Position numbers and translations under genes: made by a program | Notes under the pieces: model-generated | Seen by the model: the letters and a program-made list of their open reading frames with translations, nothing else | What the model was told of the DNA's origin: nothing | Database searches by the model: none | Assembly (NCBI GenBank): GCA_015680685.1 | Contig: MNCI01018059.1 | Span: 233,603-297,602 of the forward strand | DNA length: 64,000 nucleotides | Reading direction: 5' to 3' | DNA from: Gnetum montanum | Taxonomy: Eukaryota > Streptophyta > Gnetopsida > Gnetales > Gnetaceae | Shown: positions 1 through 10,715 of the stretch, one piece after another | How the letters are laid out: each line of letters opens with the position of its first letter | Numbering within the stretch: the first letter of the stretch is position 1

Positions 1-2058
1 GCTATTGAGGGTTTGCACTGGGCTTCTTCCACTAATCAAAATGCCATTCTTCTTAAGCTTGATTTTGCTAAAAATTATGACATGCTTGATTGGTCCTTTT
101 TAAAAAGTATAGTCAAACACCATAACTTAGGTAATGTTTTTGAGAGACATATCGATCTTGTTTTGTCAGAGGCCTCTTCAGTCATTTGCATTAATTGATC
201 CTTCTCTAAGGTCATTGAGCTTCAAAAATCAGTTTGAAAAGGGTGCCCTTTAGCCCCTTATCTTTTCATCCTAGCTGCTGATGCTCTGGGAGCTATTCTT
301 AGATCTCATAATGAATCTATGCGGCTAAGAGGTATCTCTCTTCCACAACAAGGACAAGATCTTGTTTACAGCCAGTTTGCAGATGATACTTTTATCACTT
401 TGATCGAGGACCATAATAATTTTAACACTGCCTTGCACTGCATAGATATCTACTGTAGAGCCTGAAGAGCTAAGATCAATTGGAACAAAACGCAAGCCAT
501 CCGATCTAGCTTCTCTCCTAGGCCTCCTTGGACTTATCATTTTGATATCAAGTGGCTATCTCCTATTGATAATTTCACCCTCTTAGGCATTCCTATTGCT
601 TTATTTGCTACTCCCACTACCATATGGAACAATGTGGTGGAAAAGGTGAAACATAAAGCTTTGAAATGGGCTTCTAAACCCTTATCTCTTGTAAGTAGAT
701 TTATCGTAGTTAATCATATTTTGAGCTCCACTCATGTCTATTACTCTTCCTTTATGGCTCCTTCCAAATCTTCCTTTCATTGCATTAACAACATTCTTAG
801 GAATTTCCTTTGGGGGGATAAGGATGATCACAAAGCTTTTCATCGAGTAGCTTGGGACACTTGCATTTTAAGTAAAGAACAAGGGGGCTTAGGCATTGCC
901 TCTATTGAGCACCAGAGTATTCTCTTGGCCCCCAAATGGGTGACTCGATGTATTGAAGGAGATGAAGCTTAGAAGATCCTTTTTAGGCATAATATCTCTT
1001 GTCTTGGTATTCACCAAAGATGGCATAATACTCATTGGAGCAACTGGATCATTAGTAAAAACTCTCAGAAGATCAAAGGTATTTTTTGGTTCAAGCAAAT
1101 TTGGCAATGTTGGAGCCAACTTAGAGGTTTGTTGCAATGGAAACCTTCCTAGATAAGCTTGCAATCTCTGTCGACTCACTCGATCTGGTGGTCCCCTATA
1201 TTTAAAAAGAATGGAGGTTGTCTTTATGATGAATTTTCTCATAGGGCCAATCGTTTTGCTGACCACAATCTCCACCATATTGATCAATTATATACTGTTA
1301 GAAATGATTCTCCTACCCTCTCTTGGACACATGCGAAAGTTAAATGGGGGTTTCAAAGACAAGATATTGCCATTTACCAACACATAGAGCAAGTTCTTTC
1401 CAACTTTGCTGTGCATAAGATGCATACTAATACTCCTTGGTATGATGATTGGTTTTGGCCTGACGGTTCCCCTCTTCGCTCTTTACGCATCTCTAAAGCC
1501 AAATCTTGGTTTCATGCACAAGCTTTTCAATTCTCCACTCTAAATAGACGCTGGAGTTTATATCTTGAGGACCACCAATGGAAAACTATTTTTCGTAGGA
1601 TTTGGACTTCCAAGGCCCAACCTAAGCACCGTTTCTTTTTTTGGTCCTTGGTTCATCAAGGTCTTCCCATTGGACATAGGCTTCTTTTTTTAGGAATTGA
1701 TCATCCTAAATGCCCCATTTGTAAAGCGGATGACTCTTTTCAACATGTCCTTTGGGATTGCTTATTCTCTCAACACATGTGGAAATGGTGTCAATCTCTC
1801 CAAGTTTTCCTTCCTAACCGTTCTATTGGTTTTCCTCACTGTATCTTTCAAGATGATTGTGTTAAGCGTCACCTTCAAAAAGCTTGGAAAATCCTCTTAT
1901 TCGAGATTATTTTCTTTATTTGGAAATGTCGCCTAGATGCTTGGTATCACAACACAAACTACAATGAATTTGACTACGGTATGAAATGCTCTATTGCTAG
2001 TAATGTTCAACTTCAATGTCGAGAACTAGGCTTTATCAATAATATTACCTTTTTCTAA
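1..2058 (+). mobile_element. L1-type LINE ORF2 fragment (RT core to zinc-binding C-terminus), inactive
   Basis: One reading frame runs through all 2058 bases, broken by five stops (196, 235, 463, 970, 1150). It reads as the C-terminal two thirds of a plant LINE ORF2 protein. An RT motif resembling KLDF-K-YD-LDW lies near base 55, a GCPLAPYLF block near 240, and the catalytic FADD box near 380. The plant RT zinc-binding region (WTSKAQPKHRFFFW, then CPIC and a Cys/His tail) lies at about 1600-1790. The 5' part is cut by the window edge. At least two stops (235, 970) fit C-to-T type changes of CGA or TGG codons; the others need different changes. No frameshift is visible over 2 kb, so decay is by substitution only. 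Family assignment is firm and lack of function is clear. Confidence 0.9.
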
Positions 2059-2810
2059 ATTTTGAATTAGTTGTATTGGTCTCTTTTTTCAGCTATCGTC
2101 CTGGGGGGTGCAATATGCTTTTGTCTTGTTGCAGGTGACTGGGGGGTCATCTTGCAACATTGGGCTCTATTAAGGTTTTGGTTATTATTTTTCTTCTCCA
2201 GCTTGTAGCTCACCTTAACAACCCCCCACTCCCCACCAAAATTGAATCCAAATCAAATCTTCTAGACTAACACCTCACTCCTACTATAGGTAGGTTTGAC
2301 TCTGTGTCATTACTCACCCTAATGATAAAGACTGTTTATTTCAAAGCTCTAATAATATATATATATCAACTGATATTTTTACTTGCTGAGATCCTTTGAA
2401 TCTATTAAATCAGTTTCAGCATTCCTCTTTATAGAATTTCTTTTAAAATATTTGTGACTGCCTGCTGCTACCGAGTAAAAGTGAACGTATGAACATGAGA
2501 CCTGGTATCGGTAGACAACCCAGCGAACGGTTTACATGCCAAAGTGCTGGACTCACAAAAGCTTGAAAAACAGAATATTCGAAAATTAGACTTTTTGTTA
2601 TTCGGATGCGTGGCCATATTCCTCTACCTTTAGCTCTGGATAAGACGGAGTGGATAAGATGGAAGCAAGAACAAAATAGCTGAGCAGAGTTCCTGGACTC
2701 CGCAAATAAAGCATGGCATCAGCAGCATTGCAGATCTAAATCTCGCATTTGGGGCCTTGGCGTAAATATGTGTTACAGTCCGCTCGGCAGATTTCTCAGA
2801 AGCTAGAAAC
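2059..2810. other. LINE 3' tail and upstream region of the PAM68-family gene
   Basis: No protein gene is visible. The first 200-300 bases after the LINE stop (G-rich runs near 2100 and 2140, C-rich near 2220) are probably LINE 3' untranslated sequence, although no poly-A tail marks the end. An AT run lies at 2346-2364. The last 300 bases are presumably promoter and 5' leader of the next gene; no convincing TATA box was found. Confidence 0.4.
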
Positions 2811-3485
2811 ATGGAAAGCTGTCCTCAATTTTGTAGCTATAGCAACCTGCACCGTCATTTGCCCTCCGTTTTGTGCAATTCACTATCTGTACCGAAGCAT
2901 AGCAGTTCATGCTCTGTCTGCACTCCTGCAATCCAAGAAAGATTGATTTCTTATACGTGGAAGGCACCCTCAAAGTGTTTCTTGCCTAGTAAGGAAGGAG
3001 CTGCTGTTTTTCCAGTAAAATCTCAGGCTGTGAAGAGCTCAAAGGGATTTGGTGCCCTGGTAAAGCAAAGCAAGAAAACCAAGAAGAAGAAGGTAAGGCT
3101 TATAGGAGCTGAAGATGACGAAGGCTCAGATCAAGAAGAAGAAGATGATGATGACAGTAGTGATGTTATACCTGAAATTGTAACAAATAGAATGATGAAA
3201 AGAATGGGGGTTTTTGTTGGGTTGCCTGTGGCCACTGGGCTCCTGTTTTTCCCAGCCTTCTATTACATGAAGGTGTTCCTGAAGTGGAATGTTCCTGATT
3301 GGCTGCCATTCATCACATCTGCTTTGGTTTTTGGGTCTGCTGCGTTGGGCATAACCTATGGAATTGTAAGCTCTAGCTGGGATCCCTTGAGAGAAGGTTC
3401 CCTGCTGGGCTGGACTGAGGCTCAGAGGAACTGGCCTGTGTTCTGGGAGTCTGTATGGGACAGAAGTGGAAAGAAAAAGAGGTAA
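2811..3485 (+). CDS. PAM68-family chloroplast thylakoid membrane protein (DUF3464)
   Basis: Intact single-exon ORF of 224 residues. Residues 1 to about 75 are rich in Ser, Cys and Lys with few acidic residues, as in a chloroplast transit peptide. A Lys-rich stretch (87-95) leads into an acidic linker (101-118). The conserved family core follows: IPEIVTNRMMKRMGVFVGLP, a first membrane segment at about 132-152, a second at about 165-187, then SSWDPLREGSLLGW and a Trp-rich tail ending KKKR. Arabidopsis PAM68 helps assemble photosystem II, and its paralogue PAM68L is needed for the plastid NDH complex. The tail WDPLREGSLLGW-EAQRNWPVFW seems closer to the PAM68L type from memory, so I leave the symbol blank. 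The start at 2811 gives a full transit peptide, and no upstream in-frame ATG was preferred. The gene sits between a LINE remnant and SINE copies and shows no damage. Confidence 0.88.
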   Translation: MESCPQFCSYSNLHRHLPSVLCNSLSVPKHSSSCSVCTPAIQERLISYTWKAPSKCFLPSKEGAAVFPVKSQAVKSSKGFGALVKQSKKTKKKKVRLIGAEDDEGSDQEEEDDDDSSDVIPEIVTNRMMKRMGVFVGLPVATGLLFFPAFYYMKVFLKWNVPDWLPFITSALVFGSAALGITYGIVSSSWDPLREGSLLGWTEAQRNWPVFWESVWDRSGKKKR

Positions 3486-3935
3486 ACCTACCGATGTATT
3501 TTGGCTTTGCATGTGTTTTAAGAGACGAAAATGATGGGATTTTGGAAAGTTGTAGCATTTATCTCGTAACAGGTCATGGACCAGTTCTTCCTACGATTGA
3601 AGGGACAAACTGAAATGTGCATGTTGAGAAATTTTATGATTAGATTTTGTATATATTCACCGGACAAAAGTTCTCAACCAGTTTGGCTTTCTTAATGTCT
3701 GGATGAAATATATGCCAATTTTCCCATTAAATTTGTTCTGCACTGGTTAAACTGTTAAAGATATTCCAGAAATGTTGCTCGCAAAAAGTTGTTTTAAGAA
3801 TGGTAAATTATCTCCTGTTAATGATAGAAAGTTAATATATAACTTCTCATATCCAGATGGGAAATAGTTGATGATAATATAAATTATTTGGAGTGATGGC
3901 AAGAAAGTTAATAAGTACCACTACTTATATTTAGG

Positions 3936-4028
3936 GTGTTGGAACCTGAATACCCTTATAACTTAGCATTACCCATCAGAATCGAAGCTATAACTTAGAG
4001 CTTGCAAATCAAGAGTCTTATCACTACT
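3936..4028 (-). mobile_element. tRNA-derived SINE copy 1 (5'-truncated)
   Basis: Read on the minus strand it carries the second half of a Pol III promoter (box-B-like GCTTCGATTCT), then GATGGGTAATGCTAAG and an end reading GGTTCCAACACC. The box A end is incomplete. The body matches the other copies at about 4085, 5929, 11596 and 11757. Confidence 0.55.
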
Positions 4029-4084
4029 TATATTCAGACTGGAAATAGTTGATGATAATGTAAATTATTGGTGCAGCCACTCAA

Positions 4085-4237
4085 CAAAGGAGTGTTGAAA
4101 GGCTGAAATAATTGTAATATAAGTACACTCCAAGATATATAGTCCAATTAGAACTTGATAACTCAGCATTGCCCATCACAATTGAATCCATGACTTGGAG
4201 CTTTCAAATCAAAAGTCTTACCACTTGTTAGAGCCAC
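4085..4237 (-). mobile_element. tRNA-derived SINE copy 2
   Basis: On the minus strand: AAGTGGTAAGAC (box A end), AGCTCCAAGTCATGGATTCA (box B region), GGGCAATGCTGAGTTAT, then ACTATATATCTTGGAGTGTA and a degraded CAACAC end. The same order of blocks is found in the copies at 5929-6101 and 11596-11742. Confidence 0.65.
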
Positions 4238-5794
4238 TCAAAAGAGTTTAGGCAACTCTCTCAGGACCAGCCTTGGCTGAATAATCATGAACCTCTGGAT
4301 AATATCCTAGTGTAAATTATTTCTTTAGCCCCTTGCTTGGAACTTCAAGAGTTCGGCACTTCTATATTATGGGAACAAAACACATTTTTAGATGTGATAT
4401 TTTTCCCTGACATCAAAGAAACACTTTGAAAAAGGCTTGTTAATCCTGTCTCTGATTCCTTTCATAAGGATTGTGTAAAATGCAAAGTGCCTGCAATAGC
4501 ATGCTTTTTAGGGATATTTAGCTTCTGCGCAACTGCTTGTTCCTGCATCAAATGAAAAAAACTTAATTTACAACACAGTCTTCACATGTTTTTAGCTAGT
4601 TTAGCTCTCACAATGACATTTCAGCTTGCTTGCCAAAATTTAGGTAAATGATTGTTGACTGAAACTGATATGCTAGAATGTTTTTGTTGATGTTCTCACA
4701 GCCAAAGTGCTTTATAGAAACAGAATGTCTTTATTGATAAATCTTGAAATTTATAATATATAAATATTTGAGTTGTAATATTAGGATACCATTTTAGCGT
4801 ATGCAGAACTCATCCAAACCTGATACGGTGTCTACCACTCCTCTGATTTGGTTGGCAATTACCCCTATTTCACTTTCTGATTCCAGTATATACACGGAAA
4901 AATAGCAGTCTATTACCACTGGATCCCACCTTGCTATTATTTCATAAATTCTCCAAATTATTTGAATTATTCAGTTTTCCATGATTCAATTGTAGAATTT
5001 AGGTATCTAAATGCTTCTTCGGAAGACTGAATTCACTAACAGCTAAGACAAGTGGCATGAGGAAATGATCATGAAAGGTGTGAATTTTTCTCCTTACCAG
5101 TACAGTTTGTTGTTTAAGTTGTTCCTCTGCTATTTATGTCTACCTCTTCCTTCCATTATTAAAGCACTTAGAAGTTATCAGAAATGATCTTCCATATTGT
5201 TTTTTAAGCTTTTCCATGTATCTCTAATGTTTAAATTATGCCTTTCTATAATCTATGCTAGTTAGAGAGTTTAATTTGTCCAACTGTTTCATTCCAAGCA
5301 GCTGTGCATGTTGTAAAAAGTTTTCCGCTGCACCAAAACAGTAATAATGTAAAAATTAATTTGATACGGACAGATGAAAACTACTGTTCTATGCACTTCC
5401 AATAATACAAAGTTCATGCAGTTCCCACTGCAATGTACATCTGTGCATAGATTTGGCAGAGAAAGTTGAACTTCAGCATCGTTTGCTTCTGATTGAAGGA
5501 AGCAATAATTGCTTTTTTGGGGCACGTTATCCACTTACACCCTTTGCCAATACCATACAATTTTAGAAAATCAGATTATATTTGTTGAATAGTTATATGT
5601 TATTCTGTAGTATGGATTTTTTAAGAGTGATTATTTTTTTCATTGAAAGGTTCTTAATATAATGAATGAGAGGTGGTTTAAGTAGTTAGTTTATTCTTTT
5701 ACCAAAGGATCTATAGTTACAAGGTTGTTAGTTCAGGTGATACTCAAAGCATCATTATATTTCTTTATAATTTTTATAATGTATCATTAGTTAC

Positions 5795-6270
5795 TATATG
5801 ATTTACAATGCTATATGCTAATGAGATCATTATTGAATTTCCATGAAAAATAAAAAAACATGGAAAAAATATAAAGATGTCATAAAAAAATAATAGAAAG
5901 AAATTTAAAGAAAAAAAATAAATGGAGGTGTTGGAACCCAAATAAGTGAAACATAGGTACACCCCAAAATATATAGTTCAATTTGAACTTTATATAACTC
6001 AACATTGTCCATTGGAATCAAACATTGCCCACTGAAATCAAACCCATGACCTGGAGCTTCCAAATTAAGTGTCTTACCACTCAACAAACACCTCATTGTT
6101 CATGAGTTACCATGTACAAAATAAATGATTTATAATTTATCATGAGTTATGATTTACAATCCTACATGCTAATGAGATCACTATTGAATTTTCATGAAAG
6201 GTAAAAAAAGGACATGGCAAAAATATAAAGACAGGAAAAATAATAAAAGAAATTAAAAGAAATTACAAAA
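5795..6270. repeat. Direct duplication of about 120 bp flanking a SINE
   Basis: A block containing ATGATTTACAAT, GCTAATGAGATCA, ATTGAATTT-CATGAAA and ATATAAAGA occurs at about 5795-5900 and again at about 6150-6255, with the SINE between. Short echoes (AACAAATGATTTACAATG) continue at about 6271 and 6320. The spacing is far too long for a normal target-site duplication, so this is a local segmental duplication. Confidence 0.6.
5929..6101 (-). mobile_element. tRNA-derived SINE copy 3 (best preserved box B)
   Basis: On the minus strand it starts GAGGTGTTTGTTGAGTGG, followed by TAAGACACTT. The box-B-like GGGTTTGATTTCAGTGGGCA then appears, and part of that region repeats (about 30 bases). It ends in TTGGGTTCCAACACC. 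Box A and box B in tRNA order and spacing, followed by a non-tRNA body, define a tRNA-derived SINE. Confidence 0.7.
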
Positions 6271-7270
6271 CAAATGATTTACAATGCTATGATTGAAAAC
6301 GATCTAAGGAAATTGCAAAACAAATGATTTACAATGGGAAATAAACAAGGATAAGTAAATCACGACAAAGAACTCAAATTACCCCACCACATTTTGTTAG
6401 AAGGGGAACTGTGATGATGATGTTCATCTTAATTCATGCATAAAATGGCTAAAATAAAGAACATGATCTCGTGAACGAGCTGAGGAATCTCGATGGTAAA
6501 AGGGCGAGTTTTAAGTGTTAGTACTCAGCCTTTTCAAGTTGGAGTACTCTGTAGCTTTAGTTGGACACGAATTCAATCCTTGATCACACCTCAGGGCAAT
6601 GTATTGCACTGATGCCTTGTTTCTTTGTAAAAATCTTGTAACTAAAACAATTCGGGGATATAGTGTTTGTGGCTCTAAAATTGATGAAATCGGTGATCTC
6701 CGTCCGAACATAGCGATTGTTTCTCCCTAAAAATAACCTGGAAACAAAATCTCGATCAAAATTTTGAACACATGAAGTTACCGTATCGGATATAAACAAA
6801 CAGAAACCACCGGTATTATAAGGGCGAATTACAACATCGCCTTTAGATTCAAGTTTTGTTCGAATGATATTAGGCTATTAGCTGCCTGTTCTCTGAACTT
6901 AATTTCTGGTTTTTCTTGTTTAGATGCATCCTGACTTCACTGGTAGACGCCAAATCCCAAAATATTATTAATAGCCGATGCCATGTGAGATCCAAATGCC
7001 GTGAAGTCATGTTGTTCTTTTGTTTTCCTTGTGATGCAGTGCACCATTTCTTCACGGGAATGCAACCATGTATGTATGTAGGCTGCTTTTTAACGGCATG
7101 CTCTATTTGTTGTTCCATCTTCATGAATCCAATCAAGATTCTTCATCAACTTCAACACCATGAAAGCTGATGAGCCAGATAACTCCGAAAGAAAAAGCCC
7201 CAGATTAACATGACTTGACAAGTAGTTCAAACTCATCCAATCACACAAGTTTCTAGGGATCCTCAAAAGC
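6271..7270. other. Intergenic, upstream of the FLZ gene
   Basis: Open frames of 60-90 codons occur on both strands but overlap each other and resemble nothing known; I treat them as chance. The right end is probably promoter of the FLZ gene. Confidence 0.4.
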
Positions 7271-7279
7271 TATTTATAA
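7271..7279 (+). promoter_or_regulatory. Possible TATA box of the FLZ gene
   Basis: TATTTATAA lies 204 bases before the FLZ start codon, after a GC-poor stretch. A leader of about 170-180 bases is normal for plants. This is a pattern match only; a leader intron (AG acceptor-like sites near 7411-7445) could place the true promoter further upstream. Confidence 0.25.
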
Positions 7280-7482
7280 TTGAACACCTTCCGTGTAGAA
7301 CCTCCCTTACTTTGTCCTTGGTTACATCAACAGACCTTGAGCTGTTTCATGAATTATTATTGCTTCTGGATTTGGATTCATAAGATATGCAAGTTTGGTT
7401 TCAAAATACAGGAGGATCTGCAGGAAGAAACAGGACCTCTGGTTTGCAGCAGGCAGAATTTGTACAGGCAAGCTGACTGAGT

Positions 7483-8466
7483 ATGCATTGGCTTGACAAG
7501 AAGCCACTGATAATCACAAGATTTGGCCTTGAAAGATTCCATTCTGGGTCTTCAGGGAAAGGAAAATGGAAATCCAGGGAGAATGAGGGCATCGGCCTTG
7601 CAATTGTACCATCTCTGCACAGAAAAAATATTTCCAAGGCTGATTGGGAAAGCAGTAGTTCTGCAGATGGTGTTATGAGCAAAACCCAGAGACCTGGAAC
7701 AGGGCATGATTTTGAAGCAATAACTAATCAGAATCAATATATAAACAGATCAGCTTACGCGTATTGTAACATGGATTCAGTTTCTGCGAATTGGAAGCAT
7801 TCTATTGGCTCTCGGTTTGGGTTATTTGACACAAAATCTCCTCAGAATAGCATTCAAAGGACAAGAACACAGAGTTCTTGGTCTGAAACTGCATTGGAAA
7901 ATACGGAAGATTACACTGGTGTCATACACCATCGTCCAAATGGACTAATAAAGCACAAATACTGCAACCTACCATTTGAACATCAACCCCAGTTTTCACA
8001 TGTTCCAGGAAAAGAGACACAGGATTGCAGAAGAAACGAGTTTTTGAGGTTCTGCTATTTTTGCAAGCAGCAGCTTGACCACGGAAATGACATCTATATG
8101 TACAGGTGAGTGACATGACCATTTTTCTTGTCGCTGGGTGAATTTTTTGTGTGGATATTAGAGTGTTAGGGTTTGCAATTCTTTAATTTACAGATCTGAC
8201 AAACTTGTGGATTACTATGTAGAACTAAGTCAACAAACTGATGGCGTGAAATCTGATTTTAAGGTTTGCCTTTTACTTGCAGTGGTGACAAAGCATTTTG
8301 CAGTGTGACTTGCAGAGACGAGCAGATTGCCAGAGATGCAGAGTCAGAAAAAATAGCCATTTCCAAATCTCCTTCCGAGTGTAACAGCCAGCGGCTTAAT
8401 TTCAAAAGTAACTTTATTTTTAACACTAAAGAAATGACTTTGATACCTCTTGGAAATTCTACATAA
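7483..8466 (+). CDS. FLZ-type (FCS-like) zinc-finger protein, two exons
   Basis: Coding parts are 7483-8105 and 8283-8466, joined within codon 208, giving 268 residues. The FLZ domain (DUF581) spans about residues 187-232. FLRFCYFC carries Cys191 and Cys194; after DIYMY the intron falls, and exon 2 supplies SGDKAFCSVTC with Cys214 and Cys218. The spacing C-x2-C-x19-C-x3-C and the FCS signature fit the family, and an intron inside the domain is typical. The long N-terminus (1-185) is polar, rich in Ser and Asn and probably disordered. FLZ proteins are plant-specific adaptors that bind the SnRK1 kinase and are often controlled by sugar, hormones or stress. Exon 2 adds about 50 residues after the zinc finger. 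The first ATG after an in-frame break was used as start. A damaged copy lies 1.6 kb downstream. Confidence 0.85.
8106..8282 (+). other. Intron of the FLZ gene
   Basis: Begins GTGAGT after TACAG and ends TTTTACTTGCAG. The 177-base intron contains in-frame stops, and removing it restores the four-cysteine FLZ domain. A recognisable but altered version persists in the pseudogene at 10286-10482. Confidence 0.85.
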
Positions 8467-10029
8467 AAGCATATTCACTTACACTGAATATGCGGGTTAA
8501 CAATTCCTTTTTTGGGTGTTGCGTCTTGTGTTACGTTTCGAAGTATTTTGTCCTGGTCTTGGCTTGTGCATGAAAACCTTATTTGTGTTCTTCGATGAAA
8601 TGCCAAAATAAAATTTTGCTTGATGATGGTCTGTATCAAATACGGGCAGATGCATTTACGGTGTGCTGTCAAATCTTAATATCAATATTGTTAACATGTC
8701 ATTGTCTTGGTAACCTGTGATTTATCGATTCCTTTTGCGCAAATAATATAGATTGAAAGAAAAGGCGATGTTCCATCCGTAAAATATAATATAGATTCAA
8801 ATTAAAGAGCAGTTTGAATATGGCTGTGCAGTCTACTGAACACCTGCCAAGCTTCATTGAATCAATGGCAAAATGGGATACTTAAAAAAAACAACCTCAA
8901 AATAGGTATATTATATACGGTTAAAAATTCAAACCAACCGCAATAATAACCGAAAACCAACATTCACGGCAATAGATTTGATGTCTGAAAAGCGATTTCC
9001 TTCCATCCAAACCCAGCTGCAAATTCATGTGATTGCGTTATTGAAAACGGTGAACAAGATCAAGAATTCTTTCATCCCAAATTCCTTCCACAGCAACGTT
9101 TAATAACACATGGAAACCACCATAGCAACGCCCTCCAATGCAAAACCTGCTCGGCTGGAAGATCTTCCATGCACATGCATGCAGATCGCGGATTCAAATT
9201 GGCAATGTCAGTAAAACAAGAATCCACATCCCTGCAACTATCCACTTTCTTAATCAGAGACTTAATTCTAAGAACCCTCTCCAAGCAAACTATGTATTCT
9301 TAGGTTACGCGTTGGAAGAAATTACAAATAAATAAAAATTTAATTCATGAATAACAAATTATTACGAAACTTCCCGTATTTGCCAAAGCAAAAATTTAAA
9401 AGATGAAATATATATACAGACACTAAAGAGAGTTTCTACGAATCATGAAATGTTCCTGTAAATAGGTTGCAGTTGAAGTAGCAATGTCAAAGTAGAACCC
9501 TTCCGTAAGTAAGTACTCGAGAAAAGCTCACATTATGTCGAACGAGGTTTACATTGCCTTCAACAGAGCACAAATGGACATGAAGTTGGAACTTCAATGG
9601 GATGTAGTGTGTCGAGGTTCTCTAGCAATTTTTGGTTTCCTATTTCTGTACAAGTGAAGGCGTGTACTTCATTCAAAGCTCTCAAATTTGCCTCTCATCC
9701 AAAATCTTGAGAGAGTAGCATTAACTTCTCCACTAATAAAAATTAAAAGGATAATCATTTAGAGACTCCATGCCCCTCTCATAAGGCACTTTTAAAAACA
9801 TTAGGCCTTTCTTTTTCATGGTTGCTTTTGGAGTTTATTTCTTTTCTTTTCTTTTGTCATTGATAAGATATGTTGGTGTACTCCGTTTTCTTTTATAATA
9901 TAGTTTCATCTTTGGGTGTAACACTCTCCTCAATACTCATCTTCTTAAAAGAAGGTCTAAGAAACTCCATAGAGAAAGGAAAGCCTGACCTTTTTAAAGT
10001 GGTAATCAGAACCCAAGTCAATTTGAGAA
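8467..10029. other. FLZ 3' flank and spacer, no gene seen
   Basis: Holds the FLZ 3' untranslated region (to about 8630) and then AT-rich sequence without recognisable genes or repeats. An ORF of 69 codons at 9870-10079 has no recognised content and overlaps the start of the pseudogene. Confidence 0.45.
8607..8612 (+). terminator. Possible polyadenylation signal of the FLZ gene
   Basis: AATAAA 141 bases after the stop codon, followed by T-rich sequence. The motif is common in AT-rich DNA, so support is modest. Confidence 0.35.
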
Positions 10030-10715
10030 ACAAGCTTCTCTGCACCCAAGATGTCAAGAATTCTCAATTCCTGGTCTGAAATGGAACCAACCATTCACGA
10101 AAATACACTTGCGTCATATAGACCGTAAACCAAATGGAATAATAAAACAAGGATACTGTAGCATGCCATTCGAAACATCGACCCCAGTCCAGTGTTCACA
10201 TGTTCCAGTAAAAGAGGCAGAGCATTGGGAAGGGAATGAAATTTAAATATCTGATGATGTTGCGAGGGAAATGACATCTACTTGCACAAGTGATTCGTCA
10301 TTCCGTTACAGGACAGTTTTTATAAAAATTTCAAGTTTTTTGTGTGAATACTGGAAGAACGAGTGTTTTCCAATTCTCGATTCGAAATATTCTGCATGAA
10401 ATTCTGACAAAATTCTAAATTGCTGCCGTGCAAGTAATGATAGCATGGAAATCTGATTTCAAGTGCTTCATTTTCAGTGCAGTGACAACAGAGTATTTTG
10501 CATGTTCACTTGCAGACGAGGGAAAATTGTTAAGGGTGCGGAACTGGGAAAAACATAGCCATTTCCTAGTTTCCTTCCAACACTGCTCGGCAATTTCATG
10601 ACTGAATGTATTAATTCGTCCTTTTTACAAAGAAATGACGCACCAATGGTCATGGATAGCCACAGGAAGTTCCACATATGGGTTACCAATGAGCTGTTGT
10701 GTGTTTTGCATTTAC
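10030..10715 (+). pseudogene. Duplicated FLZ gene remnant with intron retained
   Basis: Matches the FLZ gene from late exon 1 into the 3' flank. TGGTCTGAAA, then AAACCAAATGGAATAATAAA and TTCACATGTTCCAGTAAAAG, correspond to residues of about 130-178. The segment encoding the first Cys pair is missing or scrambled (near 10240-10260), while GGAAATGACATCTACTTGCA is kept. A diverged intron follows (about 10286-10482, GTGATT to TTTTCAG), then an exon 2 match (GTATTTTGCATG, ACTTGCAGACGAG) with frameshifts. Similarity continues past the old stop to about 10715. Keeping the intron and 3' flank means DNA duplication, not retroposition. The 5' half of exon 1 is not recognisable. It cannot encode an FLZ protein. 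Confidence 0.82.

Larger units (their letters stand above)
3846..4240. repeat. Two tandem, diverged copies of a SINE-bearing segment
   Basis: A segment beginning with GAAATAGTTGATGATAAT (about 3860) recurs at about 4045. Each copy is followed by TAAATTATT-GG and then a minus-strand SINE. Unit 1 is roughly 3846-4030 and unit 2 roughly 4031-4240. The copies differ at many positions and in length, so the duplication is old. This is seen directly; a duplication event is the simplest reading, but two SINE insertions into an existing repeat are possible. Confidence 0.6.
3486..5794. other. Intergenic, SINE copies and duplicated segment only
   Basis: AT-rich sequence downstream of the PAM68-family gene. 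Apart from the duplicated SINE-bearing segment at 3846-4240, listed separately, I see no ORF with recognisable content. The 3' untranslated region of the upstream gene must lie in the first few hundred bases; no polyadenylation signal could be picked with confidence. Confidence 0.5.

Noticed and set aside
325-540. Minus-strand open frame of 71 codons
   Set aside because: It lies opposite the LINE RT coding strand and has no recognisable content; it is a shadow of the real frame.
3126-3512. Minus-strand open frame of 128 codons
   Set aside because: It overlaps the conserved part of the PAM68-family gene on the other strand and looks like a complement artefact.
6511-7170. Several overlapping open frames on both strands
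   Set aside because: All are short, mutually overlapping and without known motifs; chance frames in spacer.
9870-10079. Possible small gene of 69 codons upstream of the FLZ remnant
   Set aside because: No recognised domain, and it runs into sequence that aligns to the FLZ gene in another context.
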